A stretch of DNA of 64,000 nt from Aquilaria yunnanensis (taxonomy: Eukaryota; Streptophyta; Magnoliopsida; Malvales; Thymelaeaceae). This document shows, piece by piece, positions 32,401-45,400 of the stretch (positions are counted from its first letter, which is position 1; each line of letters begins with the position of its first letter). Position numbers and translations under genes: made by a program. Below the pieces are notes generated by a model. The model made no database searches. It saw nothing but the letters and a program-made list of their open reading frames with translations, and was not told where the DNA came from. The DNA is taken from positions 56,674,501 to 56,738,500 of the forward strand of contig CM077593.1 of the NCBI GenBank assembly GCA_039654915.1, read 5' to 3'.

Positions 32401-34954
32401 CGGTTTTCACGAAGTTGCTTTTGTGGGCTGAGATGCTTCGTTTCTTTTGCCTGATAGGTTTTGCTTCCTGGCTTACTTTGAGGCTGTGCTGTATTATGCC
32501 AGGGTTCACTCCTGGCATGTCTTTCGGTGAGTAGGCAAACAGATCTTTATTTTTCAGCAGAAAGGATACAAGATTTTCCTTGTCACCTTTGGCCAAGCTC
32601 TTCCCTATTCGGGTAGGTTGTCCTGGGACAAGATCTACCGCTTCCGTTTCTGCTTCTGCGGGATCTCCTTCTTTGCCTTTCTCCTGCGCCTTTGCCTCCA
32701 CCGTTTGTGTAGAGTTGTCTGCCGGAGCCTTTCGTGCTTTTACAAACACCTTTCTTACCTCGGCTTGGTCGATGAAGACCTCTAAATCTCCATCCTTGGT
32801 GGCGAATGTGACAGTCAAGTACTTCACATCGGGGCGAATGTGCAGGTTCCCCTAAGTCTGCCTTCCAAGGATGGCGTTGTATGAAGACGGGACGTCCATG
32901 ACGATGAATCTTGCCATTGTGGACGCGTACAACTCAGCTGCTCCGTCTACCGAAGTGCCTTTCATCATCAAGGGGAGGTCGATCCATCCGAGGACGGGTA
33001 GTTCGGATGGCCCAACGCCGAAGGTGGGCGTGGTGACAGGTTTAAGCTCGCTGCTGGAGATGCCCAAGCTCGGCAGTAAGAGCGAGAATAGGACGTCAAC
33101 ATTTGAGCCATCATCAAGCAACACTCTCTTGACGTCCCAGTTCCCTATTCTCACCATTATCAGCAGCGGGTCGTCGTGGGGGAAGACGACGGTGGAGCCA
33201 TCTTTGCGAGCCAGTTTCTTTGATGGACTTTGATACTCCATAACTGCAATTTCTCTGGCCTTCCGCTTTCTTTCCGAGGATGGGAGCCCCGTGGTGATGG
33301 TTTGGATGACCCCTACTGGAGGTGGAAGGCGCCTTTTTGGACTTCTGTTTCTCCGCCTGTAGGAGTCATAGTCCTCGTTTTCGGCCCTCTCTTCCTCCTC
33401 TTTTCTGCCTTTTGGGGAGGGCATCCGCAGGTATTTGCGAAGTTGGCCCTATTTGATCAGCGACTCTATGTACTTCTTCAGCTGGAAGCAGTCTTCGGTG
33501 TCATGACCGTGGTCGCGATGAAACTGGCAGAACTTCTTGGCATTCTTCTTATTATCGGCGTCCATGGCCTTTGGCCGCCGAATCTGCGTCCCTTGCCTTT
33601 CCAGCGCCATGAGAATATTGGTCCGTGTCGTGCTCAAGGGCGTGAAACTTTGAGGTTTCCTTCCTCGCATTCGTCGTGGTCGGCCTGTGTGTTCAGAAAG
33701 ATGCCGAGCTTGCTGACTGGACCCTTCGGCGCGGTGATGATCAGACTTCGGCCCCGCCATCCTCAATTCCTCGGCTGTCATGTGCTACTCTGCCCTTCGG
33801 TAAAATTCTCCGAGGGTCTGTGGGGGGTCCTTTGACAACTCGTAGAACAGCTGTGAGTCACGCCGAAGGCCCCATGTCATAGCGAGGATGCGGATTTCGG
33901 GCCGGAAGTCCGGGACGCTGAGTGCTTCCCTGTTGAATCGTTCGACATAGTCTCGGATTGTCTCTCCGTTTCTTTGCTCTATGTCGAACATCTGCACAAG
34001 CATTTTGGCCATCGGCCTGCTCCCAATGAACTGCTGGGTGAAGGCTGTGGACAACTCCTGGAACTCAGTCATAGTCCCTAGGGGCAAGGAGTTGTACCAT
34101 GCTGTTGCTGGGCCCGTGAGGGTGACTTCGAAGCATTTGCACATGGTAGCGTCATCAGCTCCGTGCATTATCATGCTCCGTCTGTACTTCGTCAGATGGG
34201 CCTGTGGATCAGTCCGGCCATCATAGATCTCCAGCCTAGGCACTCTGAAGTCGCCTGGCATAGCTGCCTCAACGACGGCGCGAATAAACGGGCAGTCATC
34301 TTCGCATAATGCCCCCGACAGCCTGTCCCAAACGGGTTTTCTGGCCACTTGCTTCTCCACTCTGTCCAGCCGTGCCAATATCCTTTCCATAAGCGCAGTG
34401 GCGCTAGGACCATTTTCACGGGAGGGAGATCAACGGCGCCTCTTCAGGGAGCGAGTTCGGCACGGAGGGGTCAGGGACCTCGCCTCGGGCGACGAACTGC
34501 TTCGCTGTGAGACTCTCGGTCGCTTGGACCCGGTTTGTCCCACAGGCCGTTTCCCGAGGGCTATATCTTCTGTGGATGATTCTCCACGAGGCTCTCTACT
34601 TCCTGAACTGCTGTATGTAGACTTGGGGCTTCTCTCCCGAGGGCGTGCTGATGAGGAGGGTTTTTGGGCCTGTGACTGCTGTGGCCATCTTCGGTCGATC
34701 TGCTGAGTCATTTCAGCAACGACCGAGCGCTGAAAGTCCCTCAAGAAGCTCATGGTGATTACCAGAGGGCGGTCTTCCTCGGGCGTAGAAGTCTCTGGGA
34801 ATGTCTGCTCAGCGGCCGGTTGTATCTCAGGCGCGGACGAGGACCTTGGGAGTCCCTTGTCCTTAGAACGCGGAGTCTCAACGACGGCGATTTGCGAGCG
34901 GGTTCCCACAGACGGCGCCAAATGATGGCCTGGGGCCTCATCGTTGTGAGTCAT
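29457..34954 (-). pseudogene. Element B gag-pol, five nonsense mutations and one frameshift
   Basis: Collinear with the element A polyprotein from the ATG in the LTR (34954) to the final KKFYA. Stops: CGA to TGA after SLKRRR (about 34428), CAG to TAG after YRRAE (about 33785), after SLIK (about 33450), after LGRQT (about 32853) and after SGYH (about 32160). A one-base deletion near 31715 (TTTCCAGG to TTTCAGG) shifts the frame inside the RT thumb/connection, and the frame is recovered by the open part 31661-29457. The YVDD motif, both RNase H domains and the integrase motifs are otherwise present. It is non-functional. Confidence 0.93.
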
Positions 34955-35676
34955 GATGACTGTTGAAGAGACTTCTAGGAGGAAGAACGCCGGAAAAAGG
35001 AGAAAGTCACTAGCTCAAAGAGAAAGGCAGTAAAGTCTCACCTGGTATTTTCTCTGAGTGTGGGAGCTGTATCTCCGGCCAACCAACCTCCTGTCAAGTA
35101 TTTATTTCCTGTATATATATGAATACCTAGCCCGTTCAGATCATGACACGTGTGCGGTTGGATGCTCCTGAACTTCTGGGCGTAGGGGACAGATAGTTGG
35201 TAACCAGATGGCCTCGAGCCTTGTGCTGAGACGAGCCATGATGTGATTCTGATGGCGTCTGCGCGTCAGGGCGGCTTTTTACCTCTGTGGTGGGATGTGT
35301 CAGAGGCTTCCTTAAATGCTTCCTTAAATGCTCCTGCCGTACTCCCGAGGTCCCTGGGCAAGGTCGTCCTCTAGTTCGGACAGAGCCTCTTCGGGAAGCA
35401 TACCCTCAGTTCGGGGGTTCCCAGTTCCAGGGGGTTCCGCCTTCGGGGATATCATGTTCGGGCAGCAATGTCTGGTGCCACTTTTCCGAAGGCGCGCTGT
35501 TCACAACCTTGGGGGGCGAATAGAGTCCTCAAGTTTTACTGGCGTGCCGAGGCTCGGAGCTCTCCGGCTATCTCCCAAGGTGCATGATTCCACCTGTTCC
35601 CGGGAAGCGCCAGTTCTTCTGGCCATTGTTGTGGCAGGGTGTTCGGCCAGATTGAGGCGATAGCCTTTGGCTATCA
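34923..35676 (-). repeat. Element B 5' LTR with 113-bp internal deletion
   Basis: 754 bp. Compared with the 3' LTR it lacks 113 bp after GAAGAACGCC (about 34991), covering the GC-rich hairpin and much of the leader. The junction falls at a GCC shared by both ends. The rest differs from the 3' LTR at about 13 positions. The outer flank CCTAT confirms the boundary. Confidence 0.92.
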
Positions 35677-38588
35677 CCTATAGTTCAGGATTTCCCAGGG
35701 GTTTTCCCTACAGGCCTACCTGGACTGCCACCCAAAAGAGAGGTGGAGTTTGAAATCAAATTGATGCTAGGAACAGCCCCAGTGTCTACTGCACCATATA
35801 TGATGGCACTAGCTAAAATGATAGAATTGAGAAAGCAATTGGATGAATTGCTTGAAAAAGGGTTCATTAGACCTAGTGTGTCTCCCTTGGGAGCACCTTT
35901 ATTATTTGTGAAAAAGAATAATGGAACCCTTAGGCTCTGTATAGATTGTAGAAAACTTAACACCATGACCATTATGAACAAGTACCCCCTCATAAGAATT
36001 GAAGATCTATTTGATCAGTTGAAAGGAGCAAAGATATTTTCTAAAATAGATCTAAGGTCTGGTTATTTCTAGCTAAAGCTCAAGGAGGAAGTCATACCTA
36101 GGACTACTTTCATAACTAGGTATGGACACTTTGAATATACAGTGATGCCATTTGGGAACACAAATGCACCTGCATTTTTCATGGACTTAATGTAGAGGGT
36201 GTTCAGAGCATACCTAGATCACTTTGTGGTGGTTTTTATTGATGATATTTTGGTATACTCAAAAGATGAGGAAACACGTAAAGAAGACCTAAAGATGGTG
36301 CTTGGCTTGCTCTAAGAACATAAGCTTTATGGGAAGCTAAGCAAATGTAAATTTTAGAATCAAGAAATTGGGTTTCTGGGTTATGTGATAAATGATCAAG
36401 GACTAGTAGTAGATCCTTAAAAGGTAAGATCAATCTTGGACTAGAAGCAACCCCAGAATGTGAAGGTAGTCAAAAGTTTCCTAGGGTTAGCTTGCTATTA
36501 CAGGAGATTTGTGCCAAAATTTTCTGTTATAGCAGCTCCCATGACCTAGTTAACTAGAAAGAACTGGAAATTTGTTTGGGAAAGAAAATGTGAAGAAAGC
36601 TTCCAAGAGCTGAGAAGGAGGTTGACAATAGCTCCTATGTTGGTTTTACCAGATCCTGAAAAGGACTGTGAGGTATATATAGATGCATCCCATGTAGCAT
36701 TAGGTTGTGTCCTAATGCAAAACAAATAGGCTATTGCTTTTGGATGAAGACAATTAAGACCACTTGAAAAGAAGTATCCAGTGCATGACCTGGAACTAGT
36801 AGCAGTAGTCTTTGCTCAAAAGCAATGGAGACATTACCTATTGCATAATAAATGTTAGGTCTATACAGACCGTAAAAGCCTTAAGTACCTTTTTACTCAG
36901 AAGGACTTGAACATGAGACAGTGGAGATGGTTGGAATACTTGAAGGATTTCAACTGTGTAATTGAATACACAGCTGGTAAAGCCAAAGTAGTTGCAGATG
37001 CTCTAAGCAGGAATTACACTAGAGTTCTTAAGGGAGGAGAAGGGGAGCATAAGGATGAGAGCCTTACCCTTACTTGCTTAGCAAGTTAATGGCTAACTTG
37101 GGAGCATGAGCAACTTAGTGTGCTTACCATTACCGCTAAATGAACGGAACTCATTAGGGAAGCACAACTTGGTGATGAAAACATTGGATTGGTGTCTAGT
37201 CAGAAAAAAGGAGAACTATTTCAAGGATTCTCCTACAAGCAAGGATTGTTATACTTCCAAAATGGAGTATATGTGCCTATAAAGTATGATCTAAGATTCC
37301 AGATTTTGGAAGAAGCACAATCTAGTATACTTAGCATGCATCCTGGAACCATAAAATGTACCCTACTTTAAGAGCTTACTTTTGGTGGCCATATAAAAAG
37401 CATGACATTAGCACTCATGTGGCCAAATGTGAAGTGTGCCAACAAGTGAAAGTTGAGCACCAGAAACTAGGAGGGAAGCTTCAAAACTTGCCCATACCTA
37501 AAAGAAAATGGGGGTCCATATCTGTGGATTTTGTAGTGGGAATGCGACTGAAAAGAAGGAAACATAATGCCATTTGGGTCATTGTAGATAGAGTAACCAA
37601 GGCAGCCCATTTTCTCCTAATGAATCTCACTGACATTTTGGAGAAACTTACCCACTTTACATAAGGGAGATAGTGAGATTTCAAGGAGTACCTAATGATA
37701 TTGTGTCAGATAGGGATCCTAGGTTTATTTCTAGGTTCTGGAAATCCCTACATCAGGCATTACGAACTAAACTTAAGTTTAGTTCAGCATACCATCCATA
37801 GACTGATGGACAAATAGAAAGAACAATCCAAATGTGTTGTGTCATTGATTTTCAAGGAAAATGGGATGTGCATCTCCCACTAGTGGAGTTCTCTTCTAAC
37901 AATGGTTACCATTCAGTGATTGGAATGGCCCCACATGAACCCTTGTATTGCAGGAAGTGTATTACACCTCATTAATGGCATTAGCTAGAAGATAAGTTAG
38001 AATTGGGACCAGACATTGTTAAAGAGACCATAGAAATGATGAAACTGGTTCAGGCAAGAATCAAGGCTGCTAATGATAGGCAGTAGTGTTATGCAAATCT
38101 AAAAAGGAAAAAGGACCTGGAATTCTAGGAAGGGGACTAGGTGTGGCTTAAAGTCTCTCCTATGAAAGGAGTGATAAGACTTGGAACAAAAGGGAAATTA
38201 GCACCCAGATACATAGGGCCATGGGTTGGCCAAAGTTAGGAATATAGCATACAAGTTGGATTTGCTAGCTGAACTTGGAAATATACATGATGTGTTTCAT
38301 GTAAGCTTGCTTAAAAAGTATGTTCCAAATTCTAAACAGATAGAAATTCTTACTAGTGTACCTATAAACCCAAACCTTTCATTTGAAGAGGTACCAATTT
38401 AATTCCTTGCCAGAGACACTAGGAAGTTGAGAAGAAGGAGGATTTCTATGATTTAGGTTCAGTGGAGTAACCATACTCCCGAAGAGGCAACTTGGGAAGT
38501 AGAATAGGAAATTGCCAAGAGTTACTCTTAGTTGTATCCAAAACTTGTGAAGAATTTGGAGGACCAAATCCTTAAAGGAAGGAAGAGT
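35677..38588 (+). pseudogene. Chromovirus RT, RNase H, integrase and chromodomain remnants
   Basis: From 35682: [19 protein letters not shown] ([30 protein letters not shown] near 36238), RNase H ([34 protein letters not shown]), integrase HHCC (HPGTIKC...CEVCQQVK) and core ([23 protein letters not shown]). At 38290-38560 a chromodomain-like tail reads WSNHTPEEATWEVE. More than a dozen stops interrupt it. The chromodomain and the iMet primer site place it with plant chromoviruses, most like Tekay/Del. Chromodomains of this group are thought to steer integration to heterochromatin. Confidence 0.85.
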
Positions 38589-40641
38589 TATCAGGACCCT
38601 ATCTTAGTACTTGGCCAATGCCAAAAATGTAAGAAAAATGTAATAAAACAATGAGGGACTTAAGTGAAAATAAAGGAGGTGATGTATATATGCAACCGAG
38701 TACTATCGGGTTCAACTGCACATTTAAAATGGCCCAAGTGCTAATGGCGAGAAGCAAAGTTTAATGGCCAAATTGAACCTTCTTTTGGGTGTTAATAATG
38801 TTGCCAAGATGTGTAAAAGGACTTAATATGCCATGCAAGAATGTGTGAGGCCATGAAGGGCATTGAGGCCATTTTGTGTACATACGGCACATGGCCGGTT
38901 AATGCATGCTTCCACCTAGCCGAAAACTCTAATTTTGGGTCAAACCTTCATTTTGCAAGTCCAAGTTGTGTTCTTGGTGTTCTTGGGTTGGAAGCATCGG
39001 TTCATGCTAAGATCTTGTTGATTCAAGCTTGAATTCAAGAATCAAGCTTATATTTGGTGAATTTAGCCATAGGCGACCTTGCACTTGTGTTTTCAAGCTT
39101 GGCCTTGAAGATCCAAGTTGAAACCAAAAGCTTAAAGCAAGAAATTGGTAAGGACTATGGTTTACTACTTGATTTTGGTATTGTTCCATGTTCAAGTTAG
39201 TGGTTTGGCTTCTAAGTGATAGTAAATTGAGCTATATGATCTTACAATGCTATATGGGGCTTATGTGCTTACCTTCGGGTTTGTGTGAATTGTGACTAGC
39301 TAGTTACTAATGGCAAGTACATAGAGTTCATCATAGGAGGGGCAACCTATATTTGAACTTAGAGCTCCAGTGGAATGGATCGTTATATGGTGAAGCTTGA
39401 TGGAATTTATAGGTGTACTTGCTAGTTTGGCTTCAGCTGAGATGAACATTATGTTGTGGTGTGTGAGTTGTGTGCTTTGTTGCTTGGTTGTGCTTGCTAA
39501 CCTCTTATACTTGTTGTTATTATATGTATTTGTTATTGTACATGTGGTTTTGGCTTTTTCCTATTTTTCTTGCAGGTGAAGCAATCCTAATGGGAGGTTA
39601 AGCCCTCGGGTTTAACTAAATAAGCTTTTAGAGCTGTAGTAATCCTTATTGAGTTATAAAACTCATGCCCCTTATTGTATATGTTTCAGGAAAAGGCTTT
39701 GAGGTTGATTGAGTTGTGTAGTTGCTTTTGCACTAAGTTAGTACAGGGTTTGGCAAGGTATGCATTATAACTGAGAGCTTGGCTTACATGTACATAGTGC
39801 AAGTCTTTTGTTATTGCCCAAACTCATGTGTTTGAGTTTTGCAGGCTTGTGTAGATTTGTGGGACAAGTCTAGGATCAATGGATGTGAGCTCATGGGCTT
39901 TGCTAGGTTTGTTTGCACTTATGGGTATAGGGATGGTTCTAGGCATCTTCCTACAAACCTTGGTTTTGTATTGTACACTTAAAGTAGCTCTAGGGTATTG
40001 CTAGGAAGTATAGGTATGTAATGCATAAAAATGGTTGTTTTGGATTTTGAGTATTCTTGGTATGGTTCCAAGTATGTAGTACTAAGTATGGAGGTTATTT
40101 TGTGTACATATAGCCTTGATCAGATCATGGAACTATTATGTAGTTGATATGAATGAATGAAATGCCAAGTTATGCTACTAGTACTGGTTACAGGAAAGTT
40201 TTTGACCATATTGTACTAAACCTCACTTAGATATTGGTGAGCCAAATGTGTATGTGGCATGAAAGCCTTGCATTTTCAAAACTTGAATGAGATGGGTATC
40301 ATGGTTGCCCTGCATTGAAATCACACTTGATGAGCACACACTTGAAGCACATCATCATGAAGACGTAGAGGTCTTGCTTGAGTTGCAAGTAACTAAATAT
40401 GCCTTGGCTTGTAAAGCAAGTAAAGATCTAAGAGCTACCTAGTAAGCCTCCTAGGGCACCTCCCAGGCCTTCGTCTTAAGAACATATGGTTTGAGCAATA
40501 AAAAGGAAAGTTGGTCGAGACCTAAGCTAACATATACAAATATTATAAGTTCAAATAAATGGTACAAAATGATTAATGCTTTGGTAGCACAGTTAAGTGG
40601 CATTGTAGATGCACAGGCTGAGGCTTATGTGGGGTGTGACA
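38589..40641 (+). repeat. Chromovirus 3' LTR
   Basis: About 2053 bp, homologous to 20767-22818 throughout. It begins TATCAGGACCC (TG mutated to TA) and ends GGTGTGACA. The duplicated target AAGAA follows at 40642-40646. No gene is seen. Confidence 0.87.
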
Positions 40642-41546
40642 AAGAAGCCCTTAATGTGCCTGACTTTCACCTGGAAATTTGCATCCTCCCCATGATGAGG
40701 GGACTTAGGAGGGACTTACAACTCTTCTATGAGTTCTCCAAAGACCTACCTGACACTCTCGAAGAATTCTACCGAAGGGTAGAGCAACACATGACAGCCG
40801 AGTTGTTACTGATGGGTGGCCCTAAGTTCGGCCACAACCTTTCTGAGGGTCAGAGTCACAAACCTCGATATTCAGCTGAGGGAGGGGGCAGACCTCAGAA
40901 AGCAAGGGGGAAAACGGCAGTACTGTTCACCCCTCTAAACACTACAGGAACAAACATCTTGATGGCTATGTAATGGCAAATTACCACAATCCAACGTCTG
41001 AAGCCCATGACCTCGGACAACAAGAAGAACATGAAAAAATTCTATCAATTTCATCAGGACCACAGGCATGATATTGAGGATTGTTTCTACCCTAAACAGT
41101 ATATTGAATCTTTGATCAAGCGAAGGCAACTTCGATGTTACTTGCAGATGCCGTGGCCTAAAGCCCAAGAAAGAAAAGAAGAAGAGAGGAAATGAGAGGA
41201 TGAGGACTATGATTTTGACATATGTCAAAACCAAAGTCCTAGAAAGTGTGCACCACCTCTGACTGGAATAATCTAGACAATCACAATCGGAATACCCTCG
41301 ACGGAAAGGAAAAGGAAAGCTCGAGAAATCTCGATGATGGAATTTGACACCTCAGTGAACAAACTCATTCAGATAGATGGGTCTATAGTGAAATTTTCGC
41401 ATGATGACCCTCTCTTAATCATGGCAAGGATAAGAAGCTGGGATGTCAATAGGTTGCTCATTGATGATGGGTCAAACACTGATGTGTTGTTCTCCCACTT
41501 GTTGTCAAACTTGGGCACCTCCAAGGGTGATCTTAAACCTGTTACC
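40642..41546 (+). pseudogene. Element D gag C-terminus, zinc motif and start of protease
   Basis: Resumes at EALNVPDFHLEI and continues through LRRDLQLFYEFSKDLPD, FYRRVEQHMTAE and a degraded zinc motif, YQFHQDHRHDIEDC, where the first Cys is Tyr. Then come IESLIKRRQLRCYLQMP and protease LLIDDGSNTDVLFSHLL. Stops lie near 40971, 41193 and 41273. It is cut after DLKPVT by the solo LTR at 41547. Confidence 0.88.
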
Positions 41547-42413
41547 TGATAGCCAAAGGCTGTCGCCTCAATCTGGCCGAATACCCTGCCACAACAACGG
41601 CCAGAAGAACTGGCGCTTCCCGGGAATAGGTGGAATCATGCACCTCGGGAGATAGCCTGAGAGCTCCGAGCCTCGGCACGCCAGTAAAACTTGAGGACTC
41701 CATTCGCCCCCCAAGGTTGTGAACAACGCGCCTTCGGAAAAGTGGCACCAGACATTGCTGCCCGAATATGATATCCCCGAAGGCGGAACCCCCTGGAACT
41801 GGGAACCCCCGAACTGAGGGTAGGCTTCCCGAAGAGGCTCTGTCCGAACTAGAGGACGACCTCGCCCAGGGACCCCGGGAGTACGGCAGGCGCATTTAAG
41901 GAAGCATTTAAGGAAGCCTCTGACACGTCCCACCACAGACGTAAAAAGTCGCCCTGACGCGCAGACGCCATCAGAATCATATCATGGCCCGTCTCAGCAC
42001 AAGGCTCGAGGCCATCTAGTTACCAACTATCTGTCCCCTACGCCCAGACGTTCAGGAGCATCCGACCGCACACGTGTCATGATCTGAACGGGCTAGGTAT
42101 TCCTATATATACAGGAAATAAATACTTGACAGGAGGTTGGCAGGCCGGAGATACAGCTCCCATACTCTGAGAAAAGACCAGGCGAGACTTTTCTGCCTTT
42201 CTCTTTGAGCTAGTGACTTTCTCCTTCTTCCGGCCACCACTGACTTGGGCGTCGGAGGCTCCCCCCCCGGAAAAACACTCCGGGGGCCTCCTAACCCTGT
42301 TTCCCAGTTTTCCAGGTACTCTCCTAGAGGCGATCCACCTTCCAGGCGTTCTTCCTCCTAGAAGTCTCCTCAACAGTCATCATGACTCACAACGATGAGG
42401 CCCTGGGCCATCA
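41547..42413 (+). mobile_element. Solo LTR of the element A family
   Basis: 867 bp, TGATAGCC to GGGCCATCA, flanked by TTACC (41542-41546 and 42414-42418). Reading it beside the two LTRs of element A I found no difference, and the open frames they contain are identical. D protease homology continues immediately after it (FPIFGVGPLELPVLGW). Confidence 0.95.
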
Positions 42414-45400
42414 TTACCTTTCCTATCTTCGGCGTTGGTCCCTTGGAACTCCCGGTGCTTGGGTGGATTGATCTACCGCTGAAGTTAAGGGGTACCTCAA
42501 TCCAGAGCAAGGGAGAACTCTTTGCTTCCACTATGGCAAGGTTCATTGTCATAGATGTTCCATCTTCATATAATGCCATCCTCGGAAGATAGACCTAGGG
42601 GAATCTTCACATTCGATTAGATATGAAATACATGATAGTCACATTCAAAGAAAATGAAGGTGATACAGAGATACTAATTGATAAAGCTGAGGTAAGAAAG
42701 GTGTTCATCTGTGCAAGATAGACTCCGATGAAGGTTCATGTGCAAACTTCAGAGAAGAAGGGCATGATTAGTGATGAGGCGATAGAAAAAGATGAGAGTA
42801 ATCTTCAAAAGATAGAAACAGAGCATGTAGAACTTGTCCCAGGCCAAAGTAACTGTGTGGGGAAAAAACTAGCCGAAGGTGACAAGGAAAATCTTGTATC
42901 TCTTCTGTCAATGAACAAATATCTATTTGCTTACACTTCGAAGGATATGCCCGGGGTAAACTCGAGTATAATTAAACACAGCCTCAAAGTAAGGCCTGAG
43001 GCAAGGTCCGTTCGGCAGAAAAAGCATAGCCTCTCCTGCATAAGAACAATTTCATAAAAACCGAAGTTCAAAGACTATTGGAGGTAGGCATAAGAAAGGG
43101 GGTCAAGTACCCTAACTGGCTCAGCAACATTGTTGTAGCTGCAAAAGAAGGGATCAATAAAATCTGAATGTGCATCGACTTTCAAAATGTTAATGATGCT
43201 TGTCCAAAGGACTCGTATCCTCTAACATCAATAGGCCAATTGGTAGACTCCACTTCCGAATACGGTTTGCTTAGCTTCCTTGATGCTTTTAGAAAATACT
43301 GCCAAATTTAGGTGGATCCCAAAAATGAGGAAAACACCGCCTTCATTACCGAATGTAGGACCTATTATTACATCAGAATGCCCTTTGGCCTTAAAAACAT
43401 AGGAGCCACTTACCAAAGGCGGATGAACAGGGTGTTCGACTCCCAAATTGGGAGAAATATGGAAGTATACGTCAACGATATGATAGTTAAGAGTAAAATA
43501 CATAGCAACCATGTCGTAGATTTGGTGGAAACATTCCACCAACTTTAGAAGTTTGAGATATGTCTTAACCCCAAAAAGTGCATGTACAGGGTAACATCAG
43601 AGAAATTCCTCAGATCCATGGTATTTGAAACAGGAATTGCTAACCCTGAAAAGGGCGATGCTCTGCTAGCATTCCAAACTCTAACAACAACGAACGATAT
43701 ATAAAGGCTCACTAGAAGAATAACTTCCTTGAGCAGATTCATATCCAGATACGGAGACCGGTGCAGGCTGTTCTTCAAAGTACTTACAAAAGTTTCCAAA
43801 AATGAAGCCAACCCTGCAACCGAGGAACACCCTTGCAATGAGGAATGTCAAAAGGCATGGGAGGAGCTTAAAAATTACTTGGCCCGCTTGCCGACACTTT
43901 GGAAACTGAAGGAAGTAGAATTGCTCATCCTCTACCTTGCAGTAACTAACAAAGCCGTAAGTTCGGTTTTGGTTAGGGAGGAAGTAAGGAACCAATGTCG
44001 AGAATACTATGTGTGCAAGTCCCTGTATGGTGCCAAAGTTAGGTACCCTCTTTTGCAAAAGGCCATCTATGCCCTAGTGTTGGCAAGCAGGAGGCCGCAG
44101 CCTTATTTCCAAGGACATCCTATCACTGTTCAAAGTAACTTACCTTTTAAGGATGTCATGCAGAAGGTAGACCACTTGGGCTGATTATTCAAGTGGTGCA
44201 TCAACTCAGTGAGTACGATATCACTTATGAGCCAAGAAAGACAATAAAAGCCCAAGCACTGGCAGATTTTATTGCCGAGGTACCCGAAACTGCAGGCACA
44301 TTTAGGGACCTTACAAATGGCAAACCTGGGTGGACATTATTCATCAATGGAGCCTCAAGATTTGAACACCAAGGTGCCAGAGTAGTTCTTCGTGGACTTG
44401 AAGGTATGGAAGCCTCAAAGTCCATCAAATTTGATTTTAATGTCACCAATTACATTGTCGAATATGAAGCCCTCATAGCAGGCTTACAATTAGCAAAATG
44501 AGTTGGTGTGCAAAACCTGAAGGCCCATAGTGACTCTCAGCTGGTGGTCCGATAGATCATAGGGGACTATGAGGCAAAAGACCCAAACTTGGCAAAGTAC
44601 CATAATCTTGTGAAAGGGCTCATTTAAGAGTTTGAGAGGGTGCAGATAGAAAATGTACCCCAACAAGATAATGTGGAAGCAGATATTTTGGTGAAATCTA
44701 AGCAATTCACCGAGATACTAGATTGGTTGAGAATAGCATTATTAGCCATCATAACTTTGGAGAACGGGTGGAAGGATCCAATTAAAGAATATCTCATGAC
44801 TTTGACATTGCCTAAAGACCCTCTAGAGGTGGCAAAGGTGTGAAAGCGTGCTTAGGTAGATACTTCCTAATCGGATAAGAATTGTACCAAGAAGGGTACA
44901 CAAGCCCACTACAGAGGTGCATTAGTGAAAAGGACATCGAGACAGTCCTCAGAAGTCCATGAGGGGGCTTGTGGGTCTCACATTGGGACTGATGCCCTTG
45001 CTAGGGAACTACTCCGGTAAGGATATTTCTGGCCTACTTTAGGGAAAGATGGAAGGTAGTTCATCAAGAAATGCAACAAGTGCCAAAGACACGCACCCAT
45101 CCAGAGAATACCCTTAGAGGTGATAACTTTGGTGAACTACCCTTGCCCCTTTGCTATTTGGGGTATTGACCTCATTGGGCCTCTTGCAATGGCTCCAAGA
45201 GGAGTGAAGTTCTGCGTTCTCACAGTGGATTATTTCACTAAGTGGATCGAAGTAGAGCCTTTGGCAGCAATTTTGGCAAAGGAAATATAGAGATTTGTAT
45301 GGAAGAACATCATATGTAGATTCAATGTGCCGAGGGTAATAGTAGCAGATAATAGTTCTCAATTCACTAATAAAGGATTTCAGGAATTCACAACCAACGT

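Larger units (their letters stand above)
24631..35676 (-). mobile_element. Element B: full-length Tat-type retrotransposon, sister of A, with damaged pol
   Basis: 11,046 bp on the minus strand, bounded by TGATAGCC...CCATCA LTRs and the target duplication CCTAT (24626-24630 and 35677-35681). It has the same plan as A throughout: LTR, gag-pol, palindromic repeats, antisense gene, promoter, polypurine tract, LTR. The LTRs differ at about 13 positions over the 754 bp they share, and the 5' LTR lacks 113 bp. gag-pol has five stops and a frameshift, so B is older than A and not autonomous. Confidence 0.95.
20767..40641 (+). mobile_element. Tekay/Del-type chromovirus (Ty3/gypsy), decayed, containing element B
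   Basis: The two LTRs, of about 2052 and 2053 bp, share start TGTCAGGACCC (TATCAGG on the right) and end GGGGTGTGAC. The flanks are AACAA on the left and AAGAA on the right. Because D gag needs CAAGAAGCC at this site, the duplication was AAGAA and the left copy has mutated. Internally there are a tRNA-iMet-type primer site, gag, protease, RT, RNase H, integrase and a C-terminal chromodomain. Element B (24631-35676) is inserted between protease and RT. Many stops are present throughout. Confidence 0.88.
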
